Positions 50,879-59,515 of a stretch of 64,000 nucleotides of DNA are shown here, piece after piece; position 1 is the first letter of the stretch, and the number at the start of each line of letters is the position of its first letter. The notes beneath the pieces were generated by a model. The model saw nothing but the letters and a program-made list of their open reading frames with translations. It searched no databases and was not told where the DNA came from. The translations under genes and the position numbers were made by a program. This DNA comes from Bacteroidota bacterium (GTDB lineage: Bacteria; Bacteroidota; Bacteroidia; Flavobacteriales; Flavobacteriaceae), in assembly GCA_023387965.1 (NCBI GenBank), contig JAEWHE010000010.1, positions 1 through 64,000 on the forward strand, read 5' to 3'.

Positions 50879-53287
50879 ATGAAAGTAAAATTTTCCATGC
50901 TCTTCCTTTTAGCAGGTCTCGCAGGCTTTGCTCAGGAAGAACTCAAGTATCAAAAACCATCCCAGGAAATCCTCCAGCTTGCCGATTATGAACGAGCACC
51001 TTCTGTTTCCATGGATACTAAGAAAGAATACATGTTGCTTTCTTACCGAAACACTTACAAAACCCTCGATGAACTTAACCAAGAAGAAATGCGTCTTGGT
51101 GGTTTACGAATCAATCCTGTAACCAATATTTCGAGTACCACCACTTACATCAATAATATTAAGGTGCGAAAAATTAAGGACAAAAACGAAATTCAGGTTA
51201 CCGGCTTACCGCAAAATCCGAAAATCGCCAACGTTTCTTGGTCACCAAACGAGAAGAAAATTGCTTTTACCCATACAACTGCAACAGGAGTTGAATTGTA
51301 CGTTTTAGATGTCGCTTCGGCGAAAGCCACAAAATTAACGGATGCCAATCTTAACGCCAACTTAGGAAACCCGATTAGTTGGTACCGCGACAGCGAAAAT
51401 CTTTTGGTAAAAATGCTTCCGGCAAACCGTCCGGCTTTGATTGATGCCAAAAAAGATTTGCCAACTGGACCAACCGTTTCATCTGGAGACGGAAAAGTTT
51501 CGCAAAACAGAACTTATCAAGATTTACTAAAAAACAAAACTGATGAAACCAATTTTGAAACTTTGGTAACATCAGAGTTAGTCAAAATTAATCTTGCCGG
51601 AAAAACTGAAAAATTTAAAAACGCTGAACTTTTTGCCGGAGAAAGTTTTTCTCCAGATGGTAACTACATCATGATTACCACCATCGCAAAACCTTATTCG
51701 TACATCGTTCCGTTGAACCGTTTCCCAATGAATACAGTGGTTTACGACCTTAACGGGAAAGCGGTGAAAACCGTAAACGAAATTCCGCTTAACGAAATCA
51801 TGCCGAAAGGTTTTATGGCAACACGAACCGGAAAACGTAGCATGAGTTGGAGAGCTGACAAACCGTCAACGTTAGTTTTTGTGGAAGCTTTAGACGGCGG
51901 AGATCCTGCCAACAAAGTAGATTTCCGTGACGAAGTTTTCCTTTGGGAAGCACCATTTACTGCAAATCCGGTTTCTTTGGCTAAAACGCCACAACGTTAC
52001 GGGGGAATCTTATGGGGTAATGAAACGACCGCGATGCTTTACGATCAATGGTACGATACTCGAAATGAAAAAACGTACCTCATCAATCCTTCAAATCCGT
52101 CGCAACAACCGAAAGTAATTTTCGACAGAAATTCGCAAGACATTTACAGCGATCCAGGAAATTTTGAAACTGTTAAAAACGAGTACGGTCGATATGTTTT
52201 GGCGTTAGAAAATAATAATGCTTACTTAATTGGAGCGGGTTACACTAAAAATGGTCAATTCCCTTTTGTGGACGAATTTAATATGAAAACTTTGCAACCA
52301 AAACGCTTGTACCAATCGTCTTACAAGGACAAGGTTGAAAGCATTTTTTCAATTGAAGATTTCAAAAAAGGCGAAGTTTTGGTTCAAATTCAATCCAAAA
52401 CAGAATACCCGAATTACTACTTCAGAAACATCAAAAAGAAAAACCAGCTAACGCAAATCACCAATTTTGCCAACCCTTTCGAGAGCATTAAAAATGTTCA
52501 CAAAGAAGTAATTAAATATACTCGAAAAGATGGCGTGCAACTTTCTGGAACATTATACCTTCCGGCAGGTTATGATATGAAGAAAAAAGAAAAATTGCCT
52601 TTATTAATTTGGGCTTATCCAGAAGAATACAAAGACAAAAACAGTGCGGGACAAAGTGCTCAAAACGCTAACGATTTTACGTTTCCATATTACGGTTCGT
52701 TTGTGTATTGGGCTACAAAAGGTTATGCAGTTTTAGATGATGCTTCATTCCCGATTATTGGTGAAGGAACAACTGAGCCAAATGATACATTTATTGAGCA
52801 GTTAGTTTCCAATGCTGAAGCTGCAATTGATGCGGTTGACAAATTGGGTTATATTAACAGAAAAAAAGTGGCTGTTGGCGGACATTCTTACGGTGCTTTT
52901 ATGACGGCGAACTTGTTGACACATTCTGATTTATTTGCTTGTGGAATTGCCCGAAGTGGTGCTTATAACAGAACATTGACGCCGTTTGGTTTTCAAAGCG
53001 AACAAAGAAACTATTGGGAAGCACAAGACGTTTACAATACGATGTCGCCTTTTATGAATGCTGGAAAAATGAAAACGCCAATGCTTTTGGTTCATGGTGA
53101 TGCCGACAATAATCCTGGAACTTTCACGCTACAAACTGAAAGATATTTCCAAGCGTTGAAAGGTTTAGGAGCTCCGGTAAGAATGGTTTTATTGCCAAAA
53201 GAAAGCCACGGTTATGCGGCAAAAGAAAACATTTTACACCTTTTGTGGGAACAAGATCAATTCTTGGAGAAACATTTGAAGAATTAA
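50879..53287 (+). CDS. S9 family serine peptidase (prolyl oligopeptidase / glutamyl peptidase-like), exported
   Basis: 802 residues. Signal peptide (about 1-18), an N-terminal beta-propeller (about 60-520, with FSPDGNYIMITTIAKPYSY and WSPNEKKIAFTHTT blade motifs), and a C-terminal alpha/beta-hydrolase domain. The nucleophile is S670 in GGHSYGAFMTANLL, the acid lies in HGDADNNPG (about 740) and the His is H777 in ESHGYAAKE. The GGHSYGAFMTANLL context resembles plant chloroplast glutamyl peptidase and its bacterial relatives. It degrades peptides in the periplasm. Confidence 0.92.
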   Translation: MKVKFSMLFLLAGLAGFAQEELKYQKPSQEILQLADYERAPSVSMDTKKEYMLLSYRNTYKTLDELNQEEMRLGGLRINPVTNISSTTTYINNIKVRKIKDKNEIQVTGLPQNPKIANVSWSPNEKKIAFTHTTATGVELYVLDVASAKATKLTDANLNANLGNPISWYRDSENLLVKMLPANRPALIDAKKDLPTGPTVSSGDGKVSQNRTYQDLLKNKTDETNFETLVTSELVKINLAGKTEKFKNAELFAGESFSPDGNYIMITTIAKPYSYIVPLNRFPMNTVVYDLNGKAVKTVNEIPLNEIMPKGFMATRTGKRSMSWRADKPSTLVFVEALDGGDPANKVDFRDEVFLWEAPFTANPVSLAKTPQRYGGILWGNETTAMLYDQWYDTRNEKTYLINPSNPSQQPKVIFDRNSQDIYSDPGNFETVKNEYGRYVLALENNNAYLIGAGYTKNGQFPFVDEFNMKTLQPKRLYQSSYKDKVESIFSIEDFKKGEVLVQIQSKTEYPNYYFRNIKKKNQLTQITNFANPFESIKNVHKEVIKYTRKDGVQLSGTLYLPAGYDMKKKEKLPLLIWAYPEEYKDKNSAGQSAQNANDFTFPYYGSFVYWATKGYAVLDDASFPIIGEGTTEPNDTFIEQLVSNAEAAIDAVDKLGYINRKKVAVGGHSYGAFMTANLLTHSDLFACGIARSGAYNRTLTPFGFQSEQRNYWEAQDVYNTMSPFMNAGKMKTPMLLVHGDADNNPGTFTLQTERYFQALKGLGAPVRMVLLPKESHGYAAKENILHLLWEQDQFLEKHLKN

Positions 53288-53320
53288 AGGCTGTAAGCTG
53301 TAAGCTGTAAGCTGTAAGCA
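53288..53320. repeat. GCTGTAA microsatellite, four units
   Basis: GGCTGTAAGCTGTAAGCTG and on to GCTGTAAGC, a 7-base tandem repeat immediately after the peptidase stop and before its terminator, like the ATTAGGC repeat at 49037. Confidence 0.75.
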
Positions 53321-53327
53321 AAATAAA

Positions 53328-53362
53328 AAATCCCCGAAGTCTGATGATTTCGGGGATTTTTT
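53328..53362. terminator. Bidirectional terminator after the S9 peptidase
   Basis: AAATCCCCGAA / TTCGGGGATTT 11-base stem with A and T runs; serves the convergent peptidase and ABC genes. Confidence 0.85.
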
Positions 53363-53376
53363 TCTGTTTTTTTTTT

Positions 53377-54324
53377 TTATAAAACTTTGTTGCTAACTTC
53401 CAAATAAACCGAACTTTCGGGTTCCAAAGCCGTGTTGTGTTCAAAGAAAATAACTTGCTTGTCCAAAACCGATTTTATTAAATAACGGTTTCCTTTGAAA
53501 AAAGATTGCTTTACCGTAACCTGAATGAATCCCGAAGTATTCACTTTTAATTGATGTGGATAAAGCAGCAAATTGGTTGTTTCGCCATTTTCATCTTCCA
53601 CCGAAATCTCGTTGACTTCGCCAAAAAGTGAAGCCGTGTATTTATTTTTTGGATTGAAATAAATGTCTGTAGAATTTCCGTGTTCGAGCAAATTTCCTTT
53701 TTGCATCACAAGCGTTTCATCGGCGAAAGCCAAAGCATCAGCACTATCATGTGTGGCAACGATTACCGTGATTTTTTTCCTTTTGAGGTACGCAAAAAGA
53801 TTTCTGCGCAAAGCATTTTTTCGGAAATTATCGATGTGGCTGAAAGGTTCGTCAAGCAATAAAATTTTTGGTTCTACGGCTAAAACGCGGGCCAAAGCTA
53901 CACGTTGCATTTGTCCGCCGCTTAAATATTTGGCTTTAGTTTGGGCAAATTCGCTCATTTCTACCATTGCCAAAAGTTCGGCGATGCGTTGTTTTTTTTC
54001 TTCTGGATAAATGTTTGAAAGAAATTTCCCCACGTTTTCTTCCACCGTTATGTATGGCATCAAGTCAAAATCTTGCGCAAGGTATTTGATGTAATCTTCT
54101 CCCGGAATCAAATTAAATTTAGGTCCGAGAATTTGTTTTTCGTTATAAAAAATTTCGCCTTCATCCAAATCATACAAGCCGTAAATAAGTTTCAGCAGCG
54201 TACTTTTTCCGCAACCGCTTTCGCCAATGATAGCAATATTTTTGCCTTCGTCAGCAGTAAAACTAATGTTGTGAATGACTTTTTTTTCGGTGTAACCAAA
54301 TGAAATGTTATGTAGCGTGAGCAT
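53377..54324 (-). CDS. ABC transporter ATP-binding protein
   Basis: 315 residues from the ATG at 54324 (MLTLHNISFGYTEKK); a longer frame reaches 54360 but covers the promoter. Walker A GESGCGKST (about 34-42), Q-loop YLAQDFDLMPY, signature YLSGGQMQRVALARVLA and Walker B ILLLDEPFSHID are intact. The C-terminal ~90 residues (from about 220) look like the regulatory beta-domain of the PotA/FbpC/CysA class, suggesting import of a small solute or metal. No permease gene is adjacent, so it must pair with proteins encoded elsewhere. Confidence 0.92.
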   Translation of the reverse strand: MLTLHNISFGYTEKKVIHNISFTADEGKNIAIIGESGCGKSTLLKLIYGLYDLDEGEIFYNEKQILGPKFNLIPGEDYIKYLAQDFDLMPYITVEENVGKFLSNIYPEEKKQRIAELLAMVEMSEFAQTKAKYLSGGQMQRVALARVLAVEPKILLLDEPFSHIDNFRKNALRRNLFAYLKRKKITVIVATHDSADALAFADETLVMQKGNLLEHGNSTDIYFNPKNKYTASLFGEVNEISVEDENGETTNLLLYPHQLKVNTSGFIQVTVKQSFFKGNRYLIKSVLDKQVIFFEHNTALEPESSVYLEVSNKVL

Positions 54325-54346
54325 GGCGTTTTCTAAAAGTGGATTG

Positions 54347-54354
54347 CAAAGGTA
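54347..54354 (-). promoter_or_regulatory. -7 box TACCTTTG for the ABC ATPase
   Basis: Exact TAnnTTTG on the minus strand, 23 bases before the ATG at 54324 and inside the longer frame, which fixes the start. Confidence 0.6.
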
Positions 54355-54400
54355 GCGCAAGCCATGCTTTTGGCGAAAGCCTAAATGATAATTTTTGTAT

Positions 54401-54430
54401 AAAAAAAACCTCCCGATTAAAGGAGGTTTT
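54401..54430 (-). terminator. Terminator of the first small barrel gene
   Basis: Minus strand AAAACCTCC / GGAGGTTTT stem followed by eight T. Nearly identical to the one at 55095. Confidence 0.8.
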
Positions 54431-54453
54431 AAGATCGATATATTTTTTCTGCT

Positions 54454-55041
54454 TTAGAATTTATAAACAATTCCAAAGTTGATGTCTCTCAAATTTAATC
54501 CAAATCGAAATTGATCAGTAGATTCAGCACCATCGAAGTCAGGTTTGGCAGTATTATAATTCAAAACACCCCACGAAGCTTCGATTGCAAAATTTTTGTT
54601 TAAGAAATAGCTAACCGCTGGCGCAAGTTGCACTCCAAATCCATTTACGTCGATTTCATCAAATCCGTTGTCAACATTGGCAGTTGCATACTCAACCGCT
54701 AATTCTCCAAACAAAGAAAATTTTGACGCAGGTGTAAAATAATACCTTCCGAAAATTCCGGCTGAGAACCCTGAAGTTGTTAGTTCGTCACTTCCTTCTT
54801 CTTCTTTAAGAGATGAGAATCCTACTCTTCCTCCAACTGCGATATTCGGACTTACGAAAAACCCGACACTTGGTGCCACTTCAAACGCGGTTGTTTTTGA
54901 TTCACCTGTTTTAGAAGATTCTAAACCAAAAGTTCCCGTAACGAAACCTTCACCTCTGATAAATCCACCCTCCGAAGTCTCTTGCGCTTTTGCTACAGTA
55001 AATGCAGCAAATGTAGCAAGTGTAAAAATTAATTTTTTCAT
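54454..55041 (-). CDS. Small outer membrane beta-barrel protein
   Basis: 195 residues. Signal peptide (1-19, VAKAQE), then about eight amphipathic strands (FVTGTFGLESSKTG, SVGFFVSPNIAVGGRVGF, SAGIFGRYYFTP, FSLFGELAVEYATA, GVQLAPAVSYFLNKNFAIEASWGV, FRFGLNLRDINFGIVYKF) ending in a C-terminal Phe, the usual BamA recognition signal. OmpA-like/porin-family barrel of unknown role. A close neighbour of similar design follows on the same strand. Confidence 0.88.
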   Translation of the reverse strand: MKKLIFTLATFAAFTVAKAQETSEGGFIRGEGFVTGTFGLESSKTGESKTTAFEVAPSVGFFVSPNIAVGGRVGFSSLKEEEGSDELTTSGFSAGIFGRYYFTPASKFSLFGELAVEYATANVDNGFDEIDVNGFGVQLAPAVSYFLNKNFAIEASWGVLNYNTAKPDFDGAESTDQFRFGLNLRDINFGIVYKF

Positions 55042-55063
55042 GTTTAAGTATTTATTTATTGGG

Positions 55064-55071
55064 TAAAAATA
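55064..55071 (-). promoter_or_regulatory. Candidate -7 box TATTTTTA for the 195-residue barrel gene
   Basis: TAnnTTTA on the minus strand, 23 bases before the ATG at 55041. Confidence 0.35.
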
Positions 55072-55094
55072 GTAATTATATTCTTACACAAAAT

Positions 55095-55124
55095 AAAAAA
55101 AAACCTCCCGGTAAAGGAGGTTTT
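55095..55124 (-). terminator. Terminator of the second small barrel gene
   Basis: Minus strand AAAACCTCC / GGAGGTTTT stem, then a T run; the same stem as at 54401, so this gene and the next are separate units. Confidence 0.8.
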
Positions 55125-55149
55125 CTGTTATAAAGAAAATTATTTTTTC

Positions 55150-55680
55150 TTAGAAGTGAAGTGCGAAACCAATTCTTACTTGGAATACATCTTCGTAGAA
55201 ATCACTGTTCATGCTTAAGTTATATTTCAAACCTGGCTCGATAGAAACGTTTGGTCCTAAGAAAATCGCGTAACCAGCTTGAAGACCTAAGTAAGATGGA
55301 TTTTCATCAGCATCTTTAATTGAAGCTCCTGAATAATCAACTTGAACTGGAATTTGGCTTATGATATAATATTTAGCTCCGATTTTGTAAGAAAAAGCAG
55401 AGATATCATTACCCATATCGTTATATCCGATACCAGCTTTGATTGCTAAATCATCCATTACGAAGTAACCACCTTCAGCACCAATTGACCAAGAAGTATC
55501 TCCGTCAACAGAGTTTAAACCGAAAGATGTTTCAGCAGCGTGAGCACCACCAAAACCTGTGTTAGCTTCGATTAACCATTTTCCTTTAGCAGTTTGTCCA
55601 CCATTATCTGTAGATGAATCTTGTGCGTTAGCAAAACCGAAAGCACATACTGCTGCAACTGATAAAATTAATTTTTTCAT
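55150..55680 (-). CDS. Small outer membrane beta-barrel protein
   Basis: 176 residues. Signal peptide (1-19, FANAQD), then strands GKWLIEANTGFGGAH, TSWSIGAEGGYFVMDDLAIKAGIGY, FSYKIGAKYYIISQIPVQVDY, YLGLQAGYAIFLGPNVSIEPGLKY and QVRIGFALHF with C-terminal Phe. Same general design as the neighbouring 195-residue barrel. Function unknown. Confidence 0.88.
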   Translation of the reverse strand: MKKLILSVAAVCAFGFANAQDSSTDNGGQTAKGKWLIEANTGFGGAHAAETSFGLNSVDGDTSWSIGAEGGYFVMDDLAIKAGIGYNDMGNDISAFSYKIGAKYYIISQIPVQVDYSGASIKDADENPSYLGLQAGYAIFLGPNVSIEPGLKYNLSMNSDFYEDVFQVRIGFALHF

Positions 55681-55706
55681 GTTTGTTGTAGTTTAAAATT
55701 ACTCGA

Positions 55707-55714
55707 CAAATGTA
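55707..55714 (-). promoter_or_regulatory. -7 box TACATTTG for the 176-residue barrel gene
   Basis: Exact TAnnTTTG on the minus strand, 27 bases before the ATG at 55680. Confidence 0.5.
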
Positions 55715-55825
55715 AAAAAAAAATAACACGAAACAACTTGCCAAAAAAAATTTTCAAACGTTTGCGTTTTTTCGCTTTTTTATTAATAGTTTCTTAAAAA
55801 AAATCGGTCTGAAAAAAATCATTGC

Positions 55826-55833
55826 TAAATTTG
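55826..55833 (+). promoter_or_regulatory. -7 box TAAATTTG for the porin-family gene
   Basis: Exact TAnnTTTG, 44 bases before the ATG at 55877. Confidence 0.4.
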
Positions 55834-55876
55834 AGTAACAAACCCATTTTTTACAACCACCTAAAAATTAGAAATT

Positions 55877-56413
55877 ATGAAAAAATTATTGTTTGCAACC
55901 TTATTATTATGTGCCGTTAGTTTTTCTGCCGAAGCGCAATTAGTGCGTTTTGGAGTAAAAGGCGGTGTGAACTTCTCAAATTTTAACGGAGGCGTTGACG
56001 GAATCGATTACAGCGGAAGAACCGGATGGCATGCTGGTGCTTTGGTTGAAATTGGCGTAACCGAAAATTTTAAAATTCAGCCGGAAGCATTATTTACCTC
56101 TCAAGGTGCTGATGTTGATGGATTTGGAGATTTTAATCTTGATTATATTTCTGTACCGGTTTTGGCAAAATTTTACATCGTAACTGATAAATTAAGTATC
56201 GATGTGGGACCACAATTTTCGTTTTTGGTGAATGAAGCCGAAGAAGCTTTCGAGAATGAGTCGTTTGATTTCGCACTTGCTGGCGGTTTAGGCCTTGACA
56301 TTACTGATAGCTTTTTTGCGCAAGCGAGATACACCATTGGTTTAACCGAAGCTTCAAAAAATGCGGAAGTTAAGAACGCAGTTTTCCAAGTTTCGCTTGG
56401 ATATAAATTCTAA
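55877..56413 (+). CDS. Porin-family (PorT-like) outer membrane barrel
   Basis: 178 residues. Signal peptide (1-20, SAEAQL), then the outer-membrane beta-barrel family pattern: FGVKGGVNFSNF, GWHAGALVEIGVTENFKIQPEALFTSQGA, LDYISVPVLAKFYI, LSIDVGPQFSFLV, GLGLDITDSFFAQARYTIGL and a terminal FQVSLGYKF. Divergent from the two minus-strand barrels; three small barrels in 2 kb suggest local duplication. Role unknown. Confidence 0.9.
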   Translation: MKKLLFATLLLCAVSFSAEAQLVRFGVKGGVNFSNFNGGVDGIDYSGRTGWHAGALVEIGVTENFKIQPEALFTSQGADVDGFGDFNLDYISVPVLAKFYIVTDKLSIDVGPQFSFLVNEAEEAFENESFDFALAGGLGLDITDSFFAQARYTIGLTEASKNAEVKNAVFQVSLGYKF

Positions 56414-56436
56414 AAATTAAAATCTCAAAAATTCAG

Positions 56437-56468
56437 AACCGTTTCTTTTTTAAGAGGCGGTTTTTTTT
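56437..56468 (+). terminator. Terminator after the porin-family gene
   Basis: AACCGTTTCTT / AAGAGGCGGTT stem with G-U pairs, then eight T. Confidence 0.75.
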
Positions 56469-56515
56469 GTGCCAAATTTCTTCAGAAAATATCTATTTTT
56501 ACAAAAATCATACTC

Positions 56516-56932
56516 ATGAACATTGCCATTATCAACGGCCCTAACCTCAATTTGTTAGGCAAACGCGAACCCGAGATTTACGGAAACAACACATTTGAAG
56601 ATTTTCTGCAAGAGTTGAAAGAAAAATTTCCAGCGGTTAATTTGCATTATTTTCAAAGTAATATTGAAGGCGAAATCATCAGCAAAATCCAAGAATATGG
56701 TTTTGATTTTGATGGCATTATTCTCAATGCAGCCGCTTATACTCATACTTCCGTAGGAATTGGAGATGCTGTGAAAGCAGTGAAAACTCCTGTTATTGAA
56801 GTACATATTTCCAATACTTTTTCGCGAGAAAATTTCCGGCATCAATCCTATATTTCCGGCAATGCCAAAGGCGTAATCGTAGGTTTTGGACTAAAAAGTT
56901 ATGAACTTGCTTTGCAATCTTTTTTAAGTTGA
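56516..56932 (+). CDS. aroQ: Type II 3-dehydroquinate dehydratase
   Basis: 138 residues, normal for the dodecameric enzyme. NGPNLNLLGKREPEIYG (about 7-23) carries the catalytic Arg and Tyr, NAAAYTHTSVGIGDA the substrate loop, and EVHISNTFSRENFRHQSY the catalytic His. Third step of the shikimate pathway. A TATTTTTA box at 56494 may be its promoter. The next gene starts 46 bases downstream. Confidence 0.96.
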   Translation: MNIAIINGPNLNLLGKREPEIYGNNTFEDFLQELKEKFPAVNLHYFQSNIEGEIISKIQEYGFDFDGIILNAAAYTHTSVGIGDAVKAVKTPVIEVHISNTFSRENFRHQSYISGNAKGVIVGFGLKSYELALQSFLS

Positions 56933-56978
56933 TGCAACCATCTTACTTAAAATTTCGTCTTCCTTAAAAACACCATTC

Positions 56979-59453
56979 ATGATACAAAAATTACTCTTAC
57001 CCCTACTCTTTTTGTTAGTTACGTTTAATATTTCGGCACAAATTCGCGGAAAGGTTACGGATAATCAAGGCAAAACGCTTCCGGCTGTAAATATTTTTAT
57101 TGAAGATACTTACAACGCCACGTCTTCTAACGAAAATGGCGATTATGATTTAAACGTTACAAAAACCGGAAATTACACAGTGGTTTTTCAATTTTTAGGT
57201 TTTAAAACCAAAAAAGAAAAAGTTTCGGCAACACAGTTTCCTGTAGTTCTAAATGTGAGTTTGGAAGAAGAAAATATTTCGATGGCAGAAATTACGATTT
57301 CCACTGAAGAAAATCCTGCAAACGCCATTATCCGAAATGCCATTGCCGCAAAAAAACAAAATGCCGCGATGACTGATAAATTTACTGCCGATTTTTATTC
57401 GCGTGGGATTTTCAGAGTCATAAATGCTCCGAAGAAAATTTTGGGTCAAACCGTTGACGAAGAAGGCATTCTCGACTCTACCGGAACCGGAATCGTTTAT
57501 CTTTCGGAAACTGTTTCGAAAATTACGTACCAAAAACCTGATAAATTAAAGGAAAAGATTATCGCTTCAAAAATCAGCGGAAACGACAATGGTTTTAGTT
57601 ACAATACGGCAATGGACACCGATTATGATTTTTACCAAAATTATGTAAACTTCAATATCAATATGGTTTCGCCAATTGCCAACAACGCCTTTAATTATTA
57701 CCGCTTTAAAATGGAAGGTACTTTTGAGGATGAAAGTGGCAATACCATTAATAAAATAAAATTAATTCCGCGTCGTGATAGCGAACCTGTTTTTGAAGGA
57801 CATATTTATATTGTGGAAGATTCTTGGGCAATTTATGCCGTGGATGTTGACATTAAAGGTTATCGCGCGGAAATTGAGTTGATGGAAACGATGCAGCTTA
57901 CGCAAAATTACACTTATAATAATCAGAATAAAATTTGGGCGAAAAGTTTGCAAACCATGGATTTCAAAGCCGGAATTTTTGGGATAGGTTTTACGGGAAA
58001 ATTTACCCATGCATTTCGCAATTATGAATTTAAGGAGGCTTTTGACAAAAAAACTTTTACCAAAGAAATTGTGTCCATTGATGCTGATGCCAATAAAAAA
58101 GAAAATTCTTTTTGGCAGCAAATCCGTCCGGTTCCGTTAACCGATGAAGAATCGCGCGATTACCAGAAAAAAGATAGTATTCAAACGCTCAAAAAATCAA
58201 AAACCTACTTGGATTCTATTGATGCCAAAAGCAATAGGTTTAAAATTTTAGATATTTTTTCGGGCTATTCTTATTCTAATTCCTACAAAAATTACTCTTT
58301 TAGATATGATGGTTTATTCAAGCTTCCGGGTTACAACACTGTTCAAGGTTGGAATTTAAGTTCCGGCATTTCTTTCAACAAAAGAAATCCTGACGACAAT
58401 ACTTATACAACGGTTGGCGTTCGAGCCAATTATGGTTTTGCCGAAGATCGTTTTAGATTCTATGGCTTTTTCACCAAAAAATTCAGCAATGTTACCCATT
58501 CTTTTTTTACGGCTTCCGCCGGAAATGAGATTGTTCAGTTTAACCAAACGCCTGCGATTCCGGAAATCGTAAATTCGGTTGCTACATTATTTTTCAAAGA
58601 AAATTTTGCCAAATATTACGACAAGACCTTTGTTCGTGCGGGTTATCAACAAGAAGTTACGAATGGATTGCGATTATTTGGAAACGTTGAATATTCTCGT
58701 AGAAAATCGCTGAACAACAACACAGATTATGTTTTGATTAAAAATGACAAAGAATTTACCTCGAATAACCCTTTGTTTCCCGAGTTAGACATTCCTATTT
58801 TTGAAACGCACCGTTTGGCAAAAGCTTCGATTACCGCACAAATTAATTTTGGTCAAGAATACATTTCAAGGCCAGACGGAAAATTGAATTTGAGAAACGA
58901 CAAATATCCTACGCTTTTTGCTTCTTACGAAAAAGCATTTGCCGGAACTGAAGATTTTTATAACTATGATTTTGTAGCAGCAAGAGCGGTTTACGATGTA
59001 ACTTTTGGCAACAAAGGAGAAATGGGATTGAATTTAAAAGCTGGGAAATTTTTTAATGCCGAAGGAATTTCTTTCGCTGATTTCAAACATTTTAACGGAA
59101 ACCAAACGCACGTTGGCATGGCAGATCGTTACCTCAATGTGTTTAATTTACTACCTTATTATTCTCACAGTACAAATGATAGTTATGTTGAATTTCACGG
59201 CGAACATAATTTTAAAGGATTTATCATGAACAAAATTCCTTTGCTGAATAAGTTGCGTTCACATTTGGTTGTGGGTTATCACGCCATTGCGGTTCCGGAA
59301 ATGAAACCCTACCACGAATTTTCGGTTGGGTTGAATAATTTAGGCTTTGGAAAGTTCAAAATGCTTCGTTTGGATTATGTTAGATCCTACCAAGGCGGAT
59401 TTCAAAGCGATGGAATTGTTTTTGGGTTGAAATTCCTCAACATCGTGAATTAA
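56979..59453 (+). CDS. DUF5686 outer membrane barrel with carboxypeptidase-like regulatory domain
   Basis: 824 residues. Signal peptide (1-20), a CarboxypepD_reg-like domain (about 23-105; GKVTDNQGKTLPAVNIFIED), then a long DUF5686 region with alternating strands to the C-terminus (KMLRLDYVRSYQGGFQSDGIVFGLKFL). The family is Bacteroidota-specific and of unknown function; it is not a TonB-dependent receptor as no plug is seen. Confidence 0.88.
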   Translation: MIQKLLLPLLFLLVTFNISAQIRGKVTDNQGKTLPAVNIFIEDTYNATSSNENGDYDLNVTKTGNYTVVFQFLGFKTKKEKVSATQFPVVLNVSLEEENISMAEITISTEENPANAIIRNAIAAKKQNAAMTDKFTADFYSRGIFRVINAPKKILGQTVDEEGILDSTGTGIVYLSETVSKITYQKPDKLKEKIIASKISGNDNGFSYNTAMDTDYDFYQNYVNFNINMVSPIANNAFNYYRFKMEGTFEDESGNTINKIKLIPRRDSEPVFEGHIYIVEDSWAIYAVDVDIKGYRAEIELMETMQLTQNYTYNNQNKIWAKSLQTMDFKAGIFGIGFTGKFTHAFRNYEFKEAFDKKTFTKEIVSIDADANKKENSFWQQIRPVPLTDEESRDYQKKDSIQTLKKSKTYLDSIDAKSNRFKILDIFSGYSYSNSYKNYSFRYDGLFKLPGYNTVQGWNLSSGISFNKRNPDDNTYTTVGVRANYGFAEDRFRFYGFFTKKFSNVTHSFFTASAGNEIVQFNQTPAIPEIVNSVATLFFKENFAKYYDKTFVRAGYQQEVTNGLRLFGNVEYSRRKSLNNNTDYVLIKNDKEFTSNNPLFPELDIPIFETHRLAKASITAQINFGQEYISRPDGKLNLRNDKYPTLFASYEKAFAGTEDFYNYDFVAARAVYDVTFGNKGEMGLNLKAGKFFNAEGISFADFKHFNGNQTHVGMADRYLNVFNLLPYYSHSTNDSYVEFHGEHNFKGFIMNKIPLLNKLRSHLVVGYHAIAVPEMKPYHEFSVGLNNLGFGKFKMLRLDYVRSYQGGFQSDGIVFGLKFLNIVN

Positions 59454-59458
59454 TAAAA

Positions 59459-59489
59459 AAAAGGGCGTTTCGGTATGAAACGCCCTTTT
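59459..59489. terminator. Bidirectional terminator after the DUF5686 gene
   Basis: AAGGGCGTTTC / GAAACGCCCTT perfect 11-base stem with A and T runs, between convergent genes. Confidence 0.85.
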
Positions 59490-59515
59490 GCTTTTATCAA
59501 TTTTTAAAAAAGAAA

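Noticed and set aside
53377..54360. Longer start for the ABC ATPase at 54360
   Set aside because: It includes the TACCTTTG promoter box; ATG 54324 begins the canonical MLTLHNIS strand.
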